Part shown: positions 24,501 through 36,904 of the stretch, one piece after another
How the letters are laid out: the number at the start of each line of letters is the position of its first letter
Position numbering within the stretch: the first letter of the stretch is position 1
DNA from: Theropithecus gelada
Lineage: Eukaryota > Chordata > Mammalia > Primates > Cercopithecidae
Direction of reading: 5' to 3'
NCBI RefSeq assembly: GCF_003255815.1
Contig: NC_037681.1
Coordinates: forward strand, 66,897,438-66,961,437
Length of the DNA stretch: 64,000 bases
Made by a program: the position numbers and the translations under genes
Notes under the pieces: generated by a model
What the model was told of the DNA's origin: nothing
What the model saw: the letters and a program-made list of their open reading frames with translations, nothing else
Database searches by the model: none

Positions 24501-27140
24501 TAAAGAGATGTTCAGTTTGTTTATCCAATTGGTTAAGGCCAGTTGGCAAAGTCTACACATGAAAGCATTAAATATCCAAAGGAGATGAAGAGTACAGGAA
24601 GTGTAAAGAGCAGAGGAAGAAGTCTGTGGGCTGGAATGAACAACAAAGGCATCCCAAAAGATTTGAGACTCCAGCCAAATCTTAAAGGATTCAGAGAATT
24701 CAGAAAGAGGAGGCAGGGAAGAGAGTCACTGTCATAATGGAGGCACTCAAAAATAGTTATTAAATGAGTGAGTGAATGAAAGCATACAGAAACAAAAGAA
24801 CAAATTCGAATACCTAAGAAATAGTCTAGAGGCAGTATGTAGACCAGAGTATAAAATTAAAGATAGTCCTTGATGTTGCAGAAATTTTGTTTAAATGAAT
24901 TTTCTACGAGTGCCCATATGAACACTAAGGTATTTTCTAAAGATGGGCATTTCTGTTCCAGTAATCTTAGATCACATTGTAGAAATCACACTGTGGCTGG
25001 TTTGACCCCTGTACTGTACTGTGCTATCTCTTTGACCTATCTATGACCTGCACATTTTGGTGAATACATTTCCTGTAGCCCCAGTGGGACAAGATAGCTC
25101 TTGCACCTCCTGACATATTTAGACACGTATTATCTTAACGGCCACTGTTCTTTCTTTATAACCACCATATCACCTAGATTGTTAAAGTCAGCTTCCTTCA
25201 CAAACCACAGTGTAAAAGATTCTCATGGGAAAAAAAAAAAAAAGGTGCCAAGGTATCTTATGACTTTGGTGCTTGTGTTTTCAAAAGGAAGCTTTCAGGT
25301 AAGAATAGTAAAAGGGACTTAGGAGTAGGGGTTTCAGGGGAAATGCAGAGGGAGAGACAGAGCAGGCAGAAGAGGGGAGCAGCAGAAATTGATAGAAACA
25401 ACCATACAGATCTGGACTCCAACTTAGGACCCTGTCGTTAAATCTCTCTGTGATCTTGGGCAGGTTGTGACGTCAGAAAGTTGATAGATGTGCGATCTCT
25501 AAGGATCTTGCCGGGTATTCTAGGACTGCAAGTAAAAGAGACGCTATTTTCTTTGCTAGGAAAAGGCAAGTCAAGCCCAACTCTTCTGGGGCTCTATTAT
25601 CCTCCTCCCACCCCACCCCAATAACCCAGAGAAGCAGCTGGCCCCATCATTCAGAAGGCAATGGATAAATTTGGGTTGAATCAGTAGGTCTATTTTTTTT
25701 TTTTTCTGTTATTTTCACTCTCCCAAGCTTAAGTGGAATTTCTCAAGTTCTAACCCCAGAAACATCATTATGAGCACCACACTTTAAGCCAGACATTGAC
25801 AAACCAGACTTCGTCCAGAGAAGACTAGCCAGAATGGCAAAGGTTTGAGAATTTTGTCTAATGAGAAATAAATTAGAAAATAAGATGTTCAGGCTAGGCA
25901 GGAACAGGCTTGGGAGAAGCCCAGCCTCGGCTATAAGCAGCTGAAGCATGGGCAGAGAAAAATCAGTATGTTTGGTGTTACTCCACAGGCAGAAGGAGGG
26001 CCACCAGAGGAAGCTCCAGAACAGCAGATGACACTGCCACTAGAAAAACTTGCCCACAATTAGAGCAACCAACGTAGCTCATGGGGCAGTGACCTCCCTG
26101 TCTCAGGAAAGGTTCTAGGTCAACAGGCTCCATGCCCATCTGCCAGGAGACCTCAGAAAGTATACAGTCAGCAGGACAAGGGATCGAAGTATCCTTTCCA
26201 AGGCCAAGATTCTAGGATTCCACCTCAGAGTGGACTGTGAAACTTGGCAAATGTTGGTCATTTTACTTTCTGTTTTGTTGCAACTTGCCTAAGTTATTGT
26301 AAACTGAATCCCGTGATGTGTGACTGTATGTTACTGCTTTTCCATGGATCTTCAAGGGAGCAGGGACATCAAAACCTTTGGTTTAAAGTTCCCGTAGTTT
26401 CTGTCTCCTCTCCCAAGCGGAAGTCCCACCAGTGTGATCAGGAATAAACCACTTCAGGCATGACATGATCATTATTCCAAAGTTCTGTGAAGCCCATTAC
26501 TGGCTTTGCAAAGTGAAAAGTGCAACTTTGGATTTTTCTGATCAGAGTATTATAGAGAGGAGCCCACCCTTCTCTTACTATACAGAGAAGAGTAAAACAC
26601 AGTCACCTTTCCATAGCATCTGAGTGGACCTAACACAGGGCAGTGAAAGTGACGCAGAACCATCTTCAAAGCCTCCAGAAGCACACGTGACCTCAGGTGA
26701 GACATCCAGGAGGTGGGGAACAACTCACAGTGGCCCGTTTTAACGGTTTCAAGTTTCTTTGCCCACTTTCTGAGTCCCTTAAATCCTGGCTTTTCTTCCT
26801 TAAATTGTTCCCTAATTTGTACCCACAACATTTCTCTTCAAGAAATCATTAAATTTAACATGAAAATACTGTTTCTAATAGGAAATGAACAGAAACAACC
26901 TAGCTCTCCGAAGAGGAGTATTTTATCCAACTCTGAACTGCTCACACATTATGCAACTGTGAACAAGGCTCATTTAAAAATCCATGAAGCTTCTTATGTT
27001 TTCACCACAAAATATATTAAGCATTGAGGTGCTGGATATGCTGACTAGTTTAATTATTCCACATTGTATTCATAAATCATAACATCATCTTATTCCCCAT
27101 ACAATTATACAATTGTCAACTTGCAGTTAAAACAATAAAA
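24501..27140. other. Long unique interval
   Basis: No coding exon recognised. It holds an A-run at 25230-25243, a T-run at 25690-25705, and a short MIR trace at 25435-25475 ('taaatctctctgtgatcttgggcaggttgtgac'). The longest open frames are about 104 codons and are not protein-like. Confidence 0.5.
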
Positions 27141-27142
27141 TC

Positions 27143-27440
27143 CAGCCTGATGTGGTGGCTCACGTTTCTAATCCTAGCATTTCGGGAGGCTGACGTGGGA
27201 GGATTGCTTGAGCCCAGACATTTGAGACCAGCCTGGGCAACATAGCAAGACTCCATCTCTACAAAAAAATAAATAATTAGCCAGGCCTGGTGGCATGCAC
27301 CTGTAGTCCCAGCTATGTGGGAGGCTGAGGTAGGTGAAGCACTTGAGCTTAGGAGGTCAAGGCTACAGTGAGCTGAGATTGCGCCACTGCACTCCAGCCT
27401 GGGTGACAGAGCAAGACTCTGTCTCAAATAAATAAGTAGA
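27143..27440 (+). mobile_element. AluJ
   Basis: Dimeric Alu with J-type bases ('gcttgagcccagacatttgagaccagcctgggcaacatagcaagactcc') and an AATA-type tail. Confidence 0.93.
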
Positions 27441-28735
27441 TAATCAATCCATGAAGCTACTATATAAAAATGCCAAGGTGAAAATGGAAAGAGAACTATG
27501 CATATTATAGGGTTGTGACCCCATAAGATATGCATACATGTGTACAAATACATAAAAGGAAAAACATTTTAAAGACAAATGGTTAAAACAATATTAGGGG
27601 AAACTTATTTGAAGGACACCTTCCCTTTCTCCCCATAGACATCTATTTTAAATTTCCATTAAATTCTTAAAATTGTTTGCATAGCAAGTAATAATTTAAA
27701 CAAATATTTGATTACTTCGCATTACGTTTTTTGTTTTTTGGTTTTTTGTTTTTTTTTTTTTTTGGCCAGCATTACCTTTTAGAAGCTGGTTTCCTTCCCC
27801 CAGAACACACTCATGTGTAAACTGGGGATGGTTTGGTTCATCTGATTTTTATTTGAAGTTGCCACAGCCTGTTCACTCTGAAGGTTACATACATGGGAGA
27901 AACTTCATAATAAAATGACAGTCAGCCTACTGCTTCATTTTCTTAGCCAAGAAAGGATCTAAACCCTTCCCATAACAGGAAGGGGCATGCCAGCCCAGGT
28001 ACTTAAACCAACATTAGCATTCACCAAAAAATACTGGTGCACCGCACCCCCACTCTCCCAGTGCTGTGAGCTTAGGCTTCCTTTGGGATATAGCTAGTGT
28101 TCTGTTTCCTATTCAGACCTTCACATCCAGCAGACCCTGCACCCCAGTTCTGCGCCTGGAATGGGACTCCCAATTGCCATGTGCCCAGCTGAGTTCCAGT
28201 TAGAGTCAAGCTCCCTCGACCCCATCCCTGTCTTCTGGTGTCCACGATTCTAACAAGCAGGCACATGGCCATAGGCGGCCTTCAAGACAGCACTCCTCCT
28301 CAACAGTGTTCCTAAGTTATTGTCCCCCTAACTCATCCCACAATATGACAGTTGGTAACACCTTTAAGGAAACCTAAAGAACTTTTACCAATGACCTCAA
28401 TATTGCAGATCAAGGCCAGGGCATACCTCCCTCTCCCCGACCTCCCTGGAGAAAACAGTGCCTAGAAATACACGTGCAGGGGCCCCAGGCTGTGCACATC
28501 CCCCGCAGGCCCGATGCCACCTGTTTGGTGTTCCCAAAAGCTTTTTCCAGATGGAGCCACAAAGGCCTTTCTAGTCCCTTAAACCCTAAACCTTAAACAT
28601 TAACTTTAATTCACCTGGTTTATATATCGTATCAATTTTACTAGAGTTGTTGAACATTTTGTTATATGAAAAAAGCCACCTCGTGTTGGCCTAATAGACC
28701 ATCCAGACTAATACTGGCCCTCTGATACCTGTCCC
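27441..28735. other. Unique sequence with a T/G-rich tract
   Basis: A TTTTTG-rich low-complexity run lies at 27725-27763. No gene or other named repeat recognised. Confidence 0.5.
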
Positions 28736-28739
28736 AGCT

Positions 28740-28990
28740 CTACTCAGCCTAAGACTGGTCCTTCCCCAAACTCCCACCCACACTGGTTCTGCCTCTGCAC
28801 ATGTCTGCTTCCTGTGGGTCACTCTCTGAGCAGCAGCCCTAAGTCTCTGATTTGTCTCTAATTAGCCTTGCTGTCTCCCCTTTACTAAACTGAAAGCTCC
28901 TTTTGGGAGGGCCTGGGTCAAGGACCAGAGAAACAGGCACTGGATAGGGGCACATAGCAGGTACTCACCAGGGACTTGTGGAATGAAACT
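28740..28990 (+). mobile_element. L2 LINE 3' end
   Basis: Sense L2 3' end: 'tttactaaactgaaagctccttttgggagggcctgg', then 'acaggcactggataggggcacatagcaggtactcacc'. Diverged, as expected for a mammal-wide LINE. Confidence 0.7.
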
Positions 28991-30115
28991 GGAACAGAGA
29001 CATTACCAAACACTCCAAAAGCCCTGAATAGTCTAATAGGAATGTCATCCCTGAACTCACATGGAACACCCAATTCAAGTAATTTGCAGTGTCTTCCCAT
29101 TACTGGCTTCTGAAATGTGGCTGGTAGGCATAGTCCCCTCTGCCAGATCTTCTATGCATATCTGAAATATAGACAAGTCCTCTAACCACAGAGGAATGTT
29201 GAAAGTTGAAAATATTATATAGCACATGTTGGCTCTGCCTCTGCCCTCCAGTTACCCACAGCTCCTGGGCACCTACTGCCAGTTGAGCCCACATAATCCC
29301 AGAGGCACACACTTCCTGAAGGCCACTCTCATGTCTCCCCAGCTCATCCCAGTGTCTCCAGGTCTCCTGCTGCTTTAATAGCCAATGACCCCTTGAGTCT
29401 CCTTTCGGGCCTCTTCCTCCAACCATGGCCATGTTTTCTTGCTTACATATTTCTGAGCAAAAGAGGTAAGAACTCGTCCCAGCCTCCCTCCACATTCCAA
29501 CAAATGACCATATAGAACTGAGGAGACCCTTAAGTTGATTTTCCCCTAATTAAAGTGGGACAGACTAAGATGTCCTAAATTCAAGTTGTTCAAGATTCTG
29601 GGGGAAACTGCCCCATGTGCATTACACTAGAGGCTCATCCCTCAGCTCTGAACCCCTTCCTGGGTGCAGAAGTGGGGATGGAGACCCAGGGAAGCGTGGG
29701 GCCTCCCAGTCACTCAGGTGACTCTGGCTCCACCCTTGTCATGTGCCTTGAAGGGCCCCCCACAATGCGGGCACTCACAGCAGCCCACTCCCATCTTTGC
29801 AAATATCTGGGAAGCACGTATTTCTAAACAAAGGAAATCCAGAGAGTCAGGCTTGAATATCTCCAGATGGACACTCATTCCTTGGAAACCTCCTCTCTGC
29901 ACCTCAGCCTGAAAGGACAACTTTTCCCCTCAAGAACTTAGCATTCCTGAAAAGAAGTTTTCTTCAGAAACTTGAAAGCTAATTCAGTTGCAGAAAAATA
30001 TGTCTGAAGTTTTCTGCATGTGAATACACAAACATGAAGGTACACACTCATTTGAAAAACTGGGAGGAAAGGCAGCCCAAAGAAAATCTGCATATTGTTA
30101 AAAATGTAAATCAAG
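28991..30115. other. Unique sequence
   Basis: No gene or named repeat recognised. The overlapping open frames at 29100-29495 and 29615-29912 have no domain features. Confidence 0.5.
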
Positions 30116-30400
30116 GCCATCATGATGGCTCATGACTGTAATTCCAGCACTTTGGAAGGCTAAGGTGGAAGGATTGCTTGAGGCCAGAAGTTCAAGGTCA
30201 GCCTAGGCAACATAGCAAGACACCATCCCTACAAAAAAAAAGACGAAACTTCACCAGGCATGGTGGCATGCGCTAGTAGTCCCAGCTATGTGGGAGGATC
30301 GCTTGTGCCCAGGAATTCATGGCTACGGTGAGCTATGATTGTGCCATTGCACTCAAGCCTGGGTGACAGAGCAAGACCTTGTCTATTAAAAAAAAATGTA
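30116..30400 (+). mobile_element. AluJ, diverged
   Basis: Dimeric Alu, old, with a deletion in the right arm ('gctatgtgggaggatcgcttgtgcccag') and an A-tail to about 30398. Confidence 0.9.
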
Positions 30401-31781
30401 ATTCCAATTTCTTCAGGTCTACTTAATATTCAAATTCAGTCTACTTAATATTCAGTGGTATGTATCTTTCAACAAGTTTGTCGCATTCTTCTAAATTGCC
30501 AAATTTACTGACATAAATTTGTTTATAATATCCCTTATTATCCCCTTAATAGTGATATCACCTCTCTCATACCTGATACTGATTATGTTTTAAGTTTGGC
30601 AAGAGGTTTATCATTTTTCTTGACCTCTCACAACCAGCTTTTGATTTTTTCTATTTATTGGTTCTATGTATTTTTTTCCCACAAATTTTCACTGTGATCT
30701 TTATAATTTCCATTCTTCTCACATTTTTGGGTTTTATTTGCTCTTTTTATTCTGCTTTTTTAAGGTGAAAGCTGAAGTCATGATTGGAGATCTTTTCTAA
30801 TACAGGCATCTTTCATGCTGTAAATTTTCCCCTAAGTACAGCTTTAGCTGCAAAGCAAATCCTACATTATCATTTTCTGTTTTAAGTACTTTCTAATATA
30901 TTTTTTCTTTGACCTATGTATTATTTAAAAGTGTATTATATAGTTTCCAAATATATATATATTTTTGAAGATTTTCCAGATCTCTTTATGGATTTTTAAC
31001 TTAATTCCATTGTGGTCAGAGAACATACTTTGTAGGACTTGAATCCACCTAAATATATTGAGACTTGTTTTATGGCCCAGAATGTGTTCTAATCTTCATA
31101 AATTTTCTACATGAACTTGACAAAAATGTGCATTCAGTTGTTGTTGGGTGGAATGACCTAGAAAGTATCAATTTGGTCAAGTTGGTTTATACTGTTGTCC
31201 AAGTCTTCTATATTCTTACTGGTTTTCTATTTGTTTGGATTCTTCTATTCCTCCTTGAAGTTCTATCAGTTTTTGCCTCATATATTTCGAAGTGCTGTTA
31301 TTAGATACATAAATGTTTAGGAATGTTGTCTTCTTGATGAATTGACTCCATTACTATGAAATGACTATCTCTGGTAATATTCATTATTCTGAAATCTATG
31401 TTTGACAATATTAGTCCTAAAGTTGGTATATTTTTTTCATCCTTTTAAACCCATTCATATCTTTATATTTAAAATATTTATATCAGTCTTTAAATATGCA
31501 GATTAAATATTTGTGGTTAAAATGGGTTTCTTGTGGGTAGTATGTAGTTAGTTGAGTTTTCCGTTTTTATGCAATGTGACAATATCTGTCTTTTTATTTG
31601 GGAACTTACACCATTTCCACTTAATGTGATTATTGATATGATTGAGTTTAAAGCTATTGTCATGATATTTTCTATTCATCCCATCTGTTTTCTTTTTCTG
31701 TCTTCTTTTGGATTATTTATGTTATCTCCTTTGATGGCTTTTTTGCTAGACTCCATGGTGGTTAGAGTTTATAGTATGTAT

Positions 31782-32685
31782 GAAATAAAAAGAAATATGT
31801 ACATATTAGTCTCTGACCCTGGTTTCTGATGTGGGAACTCCTAAAACCCTTGTAATGTCTTAAGCAATAGGAGTGCTAAGAGCATCTTTTGTTCTAATAT
31901 TTGGTCTTTGACCCAGGTTCCTGACACAGAGATCCTAAATCCCTTGGAATTTCCTGGGCAATAGGGGCATCTTTTGTTCTAATGAGGTGACCCTTGGTGG
32001 GCTCCTGGATGGGGGTTGGTCACCAGAAAGACCACACCAAGATTAGAAACCTGGAACTCTCAGCCCCATCCCCCATCCTCAGGGAGGGGAGAAGAGTTGA
32101 AGATTGAGTGAATAATTAATCATGCCTATGTGATGAAGCCTCCATATAAAGTACAGGCTTTGGAGAGTTCTGGAATAGTGAACATATCCACTTGCTAGAA
32201 GAGTGGCACACCCCAACCCCACAGAGACAGAAACTCCTTCACTTGTGACCCTTCCAGACCTCGCCTTATGTATCTCTTCATCTGGCTGTTCTTCTGTATC
32301 TGTTGCAATGCCCTTCGTACACATTTGTAAATGTATTTTCCTGAGTTCTGTGAGTCATCCTAGCAAATGATAAAACCTGAGGAGGGGATCATGGGAATAT
32401 CCCTTCTGTCTGTAGCCAAGCCAGACAGAAGTTGTGAGTAACCTGGGACCCACTACTTGTGATGGGCATCTGAAGTCAGAGGCAGCATTGTGGGATTGAG
32501 ACCTCTAACTTCAGGCAGACACTGTCATAATTTAATTGAATTATAAGACAGCCAGTTGGTGTCCAAGGGGAATTGGAGAAATGCCTGGTGTGGCTGTGAT
32601 TAAAATGGGTTTCTTGTGGGCAGAAACCCATACACACACACATCTGGTGTTAGAAGTGTTATGACTATACAGAAGGAAACATTTG
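31782..32685 (+). mobile_element. ERV solo LTR (MER39-like, tentative), with internal tandem duplication
   Basis: About 900 bases of LTR-type sequence breaks an antisense L1M, which resumes near 32686. Typical LTR wording includes 'gatgaagcctccatataaagtacaggctttggagagttc', 'tatctcttcatctggctgttc', 'gagttctgtgagtcatcctagcaaat' and 'catctgaagtcagaggcagcattgtgggattgag'. No internal viral genes flank it, so it is a solo LTR. Two diverged copies of an ~80-base segment sit head to tail at about 31815-31897 and 31904-31982. The family name is from memory and uncertain. Confidence 0.7.
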
Positions 32686-33518
32686 TTTTTACTATGCAGT
32701 ATGCTTCTTCACTTTCAAGGGTTGATATACTACTTCACATATAGTAAAAGAACCCTACAACAGCATACTTATATTTCTTCCCTTCCTCCCTCCTGTCCTT
32801 TGTGCTATTGACATGCATTTCACGTCTACGGATGTTATAAAACACACTATACTTAATTTTTGCTTTAAAAGTCTACTGCCTTTCAAAGAAATCTAAGTAA
32901 GAAAGAAAAAGTCTATACATTTACCCATGTAGTTACTGTTTCTGCCACTCTTTATTCCTTTCTGTAGATCCAGGATTACTCTGGTATCATTTACATCCTG
33001 CTTGAAGAATTTCCTTTTAACATTTCTTACAGTGCAGGTATGTTGATGAATTTTTTCATCTTTTTGAGGTCTGATAATATCTTTATTTTGCAAGTTTTTT
33101 TGAAGAATATTGTTACTGGGTAAAGAGTTGTAGGTTATAGGTCCGCATTTTTTTTTTCATTACTTTAAAGATGTTGCTCCACTGTCTTCTCATTTACGTT
33201 GTTTTCAATGAGCATTCTGTTATTCTTATCTTTATCTTTTTTCCCTGGTTGCCCAGTTGATTTTCCCTTTATCAGGAGTGTTAAGCAATTTTATTATAAT
33301 GAGCATTGGCTTAGTTTTGTGTTTGTTGTTCTTTGTTCATTGGGTTTCAGTGGATTTATAGTTTTTATCAAATTTGGAAATTTTTTAGTTATAATGTCTT
33401 TTATTTTTTATGTTCCTCCCTCTCTCCTCTCCTTTGGGATACCAAAAGCATGTATAATTGATCACTTGAAGTTGTCTCAAGTTCACTGGTGCTCTGTTCA
33501 TTTTTCCTGTTTCCTTTT

Positions 33519-33819
33519 TTTTTTTTTTTGAGAAACAGGGTCTCACCATGTTGCCCACGCTGGAGTGTAGTGGTTATTCACAGGTATGGTGCCACTACTC
33601 ATTAGCATAGGAGTCTTGACCTTCTCCATTTCCAACCTGGGCCACTTCACCCCTTCTTAGGCAAACTAATGGTCCCCCACTTCTGGGAGGTTACCATATC
33701 AACGCCAATCTTAGTGCAAACACCGAGTCGGCATAGTGTAGCCCAGAACTCCTGGGCTCAAGTGATCCTCCCACCTCAGCCTCCCTAGTAGCTGGGACTA
33801 CCGGTACTGTGCTCGCTCT
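33519..33819 (-). pseudogene. 7SL RNA (SRP RNA) processed pseudogene, nearly full length
   Basis: Antisense copy of the signal recognition particle RNA. Unlike an Alu it retains the whole central S domain: on the plus strand 'tattcacaggtatggtgccactactcattagca', 'acctgggccacttcaccccttcttaggca', 'gggaggttaccatatcaacgcc' and 'gtcggcatagtgtagcccagaactcctgggctcaag'. A T-run (the antisense A-tail) is at 33515-33529. It is flanked by CTGTTTCCTTTT (33507-33518) and CTGTTTCATTTT (33820-33831), 11 of 12 identical, so it is an L1-mediated retrocopy. The 5' terminal bases and many stem pairs are mutated. Probably not functional. Confidence 0.92.
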
Positions 33820-34834
33820 CTGTTTCATTTTAAATTGTTTCTATTACTGTGCCTCAGAAGTTCATTAATCTGTTCTGCTGCAATTTACAATTTGCCATTA
33901 TTTCCATCTAGTTTTTTTTTTATTTCAGACATTATAGTTTTTACTTCTATAAGTTCAACTTAGGTCTTCCATTTCTCTACTTATTATGCTCAATCTTTCC
34001 TCCAGCCTTTTGAACATATGAGATATAGTTACAGTAATTGTTTTAACCTTTGTCTTCTAATTATCATCTCAGTCATTTCTTGGTTAGTTTCAATTGTCTG
34101 ACCTTTCTCCTCATTTGGGTTGTATTTTTGTTTCTTTACATGCCTTGGAATTTTGAATGGATGCCAGACATTGTGAATTTTCTTTTGTTGAGTGCTGAAT
34201 ATTTTTACATTTCTATAAGTATCCTTAAGCATTTCTCTTTTTTCTTTTTTTTTGAATACCATTATTTGGAAACCCTGATTCTTCCAGATCTTGCTTTTAT
34301 ACGTAAGAGCAGCATTTAGTCTGGGGTTCATTTTCCCCATTAGCAAGGAAAGACCCTTCTCAGTCTACCCAATACTTTGCATGTTTTGAGGACTTCCAGG
34401 CTGGTATTGGGATTGAGCACTTTGCTCATCTCTGTGTGATCTCGGGCCACGGTTCCCTCTTGTCCTTTCAGGTGCCCTGGGTAGTAGTTTCTCACGTGCA
34501 TGCACTGAGCAGTACTTAGTAGAACACTTGAGGATGACCCTCTGTGGATATCTAGAGTTCTGTCTGTATAACTGTCTCCTCTTCCATTCTCCATTCTGCA
34601 AAGTCCAGCCATCTTAGCTTCCCCAGACTCCTAACTCCACCTACTTCACTCAGGAAGGCTTGTGGTCAGTTCCTGAGCTCCCCCTTCCTAATCGGCAGCC
34701 TGAAATTTCTCTCCAGACAGTAAAGTATGGAAACTGTAGGACTCCTCTTGCTTTTTTTTGTCTTTCAGGGATTACTTTCCTTTGTCGCCTCATACCCAAA
34801 GTCTTGAGAGCCATTGTTTCATACACTTTGTCTG

Positions 34835-34868
34835 TTTCTTTGTGTGTGGTGGTGGTGGTGGTGTTTCA
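34835..34868 (+). repeat. (GTG)n low-complexity run
   Basis: 'gtgtgtggtggtggtggtggtgtttc' inside the antisense L1M 5'UTR. Confidence 0.85.
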
Positions 34869-34970
34869 GGTAAGAGGATCGATCAGTTCAGTCCCTGTTA
34901 TTTCATATTGAGCAGAAGCGGAAGTCAGGACTATTGATATCATTTTAATATCTGTGATAGTGGCAGCCAT

Positions 34971-35604
34971 ACCAGAGTGAAAAATATAGAGGAGAAATAA
35001 AACAAGATTTTATTTGCTCCTTAATCAGATGATAAAATTGATTTGTAAGGGTATAAAGAGCCAGGAGCAAAATACATGTAAATATTAATACCTTAGAAAG
35101 TCAAAGAAATAGAAACTTTAACTGAAAGAGTAGCAGAGTTTGTTGTAATATTGGTGAGGTAATAGACAGTTACCAAAATTCAGGCAATGTGTAACCTAAT
35201 ACTGACTATAGAAGTGGGGCTTACAGTGCCTATTTGGAGGTCAGAGACCTGAGCCTGCTGCAGTGTCTTGGGCAAGAGTCAGGCTTTGTGCCCTGGCCAG
35301 GATCTTCCTGGTTAATAAATTCAGAACATTTTTGTCAAAAGTCCCAAGTCACTCAAGTTGAGACGACACAGTTGTTTTCTTATTGAGTAAGTCCCTTTCT
35401 AATCCTAAGAGATTTACATTTAAGTATAGAAATGATAAATCTATCTAAAAGTAACATGTTAAATTTTAAGAATACATATAAATTTAATATTTGAACCCAT
35501 ATCATGTTTAAGAGATTTTTCAAATTAGACAAACAAATTAGACTTGTGGTTCTAATCTAGGATTTCTATTACTTTTAGTCTTATACTTTTAAATTAAAAA
35601 TTAC
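34971..35604. other. AT-rich unique sequence
   Basis: No gene or named repeat recognised. Confidence 0.5.
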
Positions 35605-35605
35605 A

Positions 35606-35903
35606 GGCTGGGAGTGGTGGCTTACACCTGTAATCCCAGCACTTTGGGAGGCCAAGGCAGGTGGATCACGAGGCCAGGAGCCTGGCGAAGATGGTGAAAT
35701 CCCGTCTCTACTAAAAATACAAAAACAATTAGCTGGGAGTGGTGGCATGAGCCTGTAGTCCCAGCTACTCTGGAGGCTGAGGCAGAGAATTGCTTAAACC
35801 TGGAGGGGCGGAGCTTGCAGTGAGCCAAGATCGTGCCACTGCACTCCAGCCTGGGCGACAGAGCGAGACTTTGTCTCAAAAAAAAAAAAAAAAAAAAAAA
35901 AAT
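35606..35903 (+). mobile_element. AluS with long A-tail
   Basis: Dimeric Alu from GGCTGGGAGTGGTGGCTTAC with a ~24-base A-tail. AAAAATTACA is found on both sides. Confidence 0.94.
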
Positions 35904-35939
35904 TACAATAGCCTTTAGGTTTACAAAGAATACTGAAAG

Positions 35940-36235
35940 CTGGCCAAGTGTGGTGTCTCACACCTTTAATCCCAGCATTTTGGGAGTCCGAGGCAAGAAG
36001 ATTGCTTGAGCCCAGCAGTTCAAGACCAACTTGGGCAACATCACAAGACCAAGTCTCTAAAAAAACCATTTTTTTAAAAAGTTAGCTGAGCGTGGTCCCA
36101 GCTACTCAGGAGGCTGAGGTGGGAAAACCACTTGAGCCCAGGGGGTTGAGGCTGCAATGAAATGTGATTGCACCACTATACTCCAGCCTGGGTGACAGGG
36201 CAAGACTCTGTCTCAAAACAAAAAAAAGAACAACA
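35940..36235 (+). mobile_element. AluJ with exact 15-base target duplication
   Basis: Dimeric Alu with a ~20-base deletion in the right arm. AAAGAATACTGAAAG occurs at 35925-35939 and 36236-36250. Confidence 0.95.
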
Positions 36236-36250
36236 AAAGAATACTGAAAG

Positions 36251-36270
36251 TTTCTCTCTCTCTCTCTTTC

Positions 36271-36306
<36 letters not shown>

Positions 36307-36335
36307 TATACATATATACACACAAATATATGTTT
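36251..36335. repeat. (CT)n-(CA)n-(TA)n microsatellite
   Basis: CT repeats at 36253-36269, about fourteen CA units at 36275-36302, then TA-rich sequence. It lies just outside the target duplication of the preceding Alu. Confidence 0.93.
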
Positions 36336-36527
36336 CATATATTTTTGAAAATTATGAAATAGTTTAGAAGATAATGTTGATTAATTACACAGTTGGAACT
36401 CATAAAAATTAGGATACATGGAATTTCAAAGGCAGTTTGTACGTTTTAGGGGCCCCTTTAACATGATTCTAAATATTCGCTAGATTAAAAAATAGAATGA
36501 AATCTGCGGGTTAAACTTAAAAGCTTA

Positions 36528-36675
36528 AGCCATATGCAGTAGTGTGCACCTGTAGTCCAGCTCCCTGCCCCTCCAGCTACTTGGGAGGCTGAGGTGGGAG
36601 GATCACCTGAGCACAGGAGTTGGAGGCCAGCATGGGCAACATAGTGAGACCCCCATCTCTAAAAATACATATTAA
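36528..36675 (+). mobile_element. Free Alu monomer (FLAM/FRAM type)
   Basis: A single Alu/7SL-like monomer ('gtgcacctgtagtcc...ggaggctgaggtgggaggatcacctgag...agtgagacccccatctctaaaaatac'). A 16-base insertion flanked by the repeated word CCAGCT lies at 36557-36578. Confidence 0.8.
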
Positions 36676-36904
36676 TAAATAATTTTTAAAGGATGTGTAA
36701 CTTTTGAAAAGCTTAAGGGAAAATTAGTTTTCAATTTAAAACATTCACATAAAATTTAAAACGAAAGTAGAACCTGAATAGTCTTTTATATGTCAGTGCT
36801 CCCCTGCTTTCCTCAGAATACCAAAAACTGCTCACTGACAGAAAGAGTCCCAGGCCTCTAAGCACAATGTGAAACCGATTGCTCTAAGCTGTGGTCAGTC
36901 ACTG

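Larger units (their letters stand above)
30410..34970 (-). mobile_element. Old L1M LINE, antisense, 5' half, split by an LTR and a 7SL pseudogene
   Basis: Read on the minus strand, the element starts in an L1M-type 5'UTR (about 34970 to 34310). It passes through the ORF1 region (34310 to about 32700) and into the ORF2 start and endonuclease-linker part (31780 to 30410). Landmarks on the plus strand are 'cagacagtaaagtatggaaactgtagg' near 34720, 'tgccagacattgtgaatttt' near 34165, 'ttcattgggtttcagtgga' near 33340, and 'ccattgtggtcagagaacatactttg' near 31005. An ERV LTR (31782-32685) and a 7SL copy (33519-33819) interrupt it. All frames are decayed. Confidence 0.82.

Noticed and set aside
27116..27553. 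145-codon minus-strand frame with S-P-R-L-E-C-S-G-A-I
   Set aside because: Standard antisense Alu translation, seen also at many other Alus in this window.
33519..33819. First reading as an ordinary antisense Alu
   Set aside because: The central ~150 bases match the 7SL S domain, which Alu lacks.
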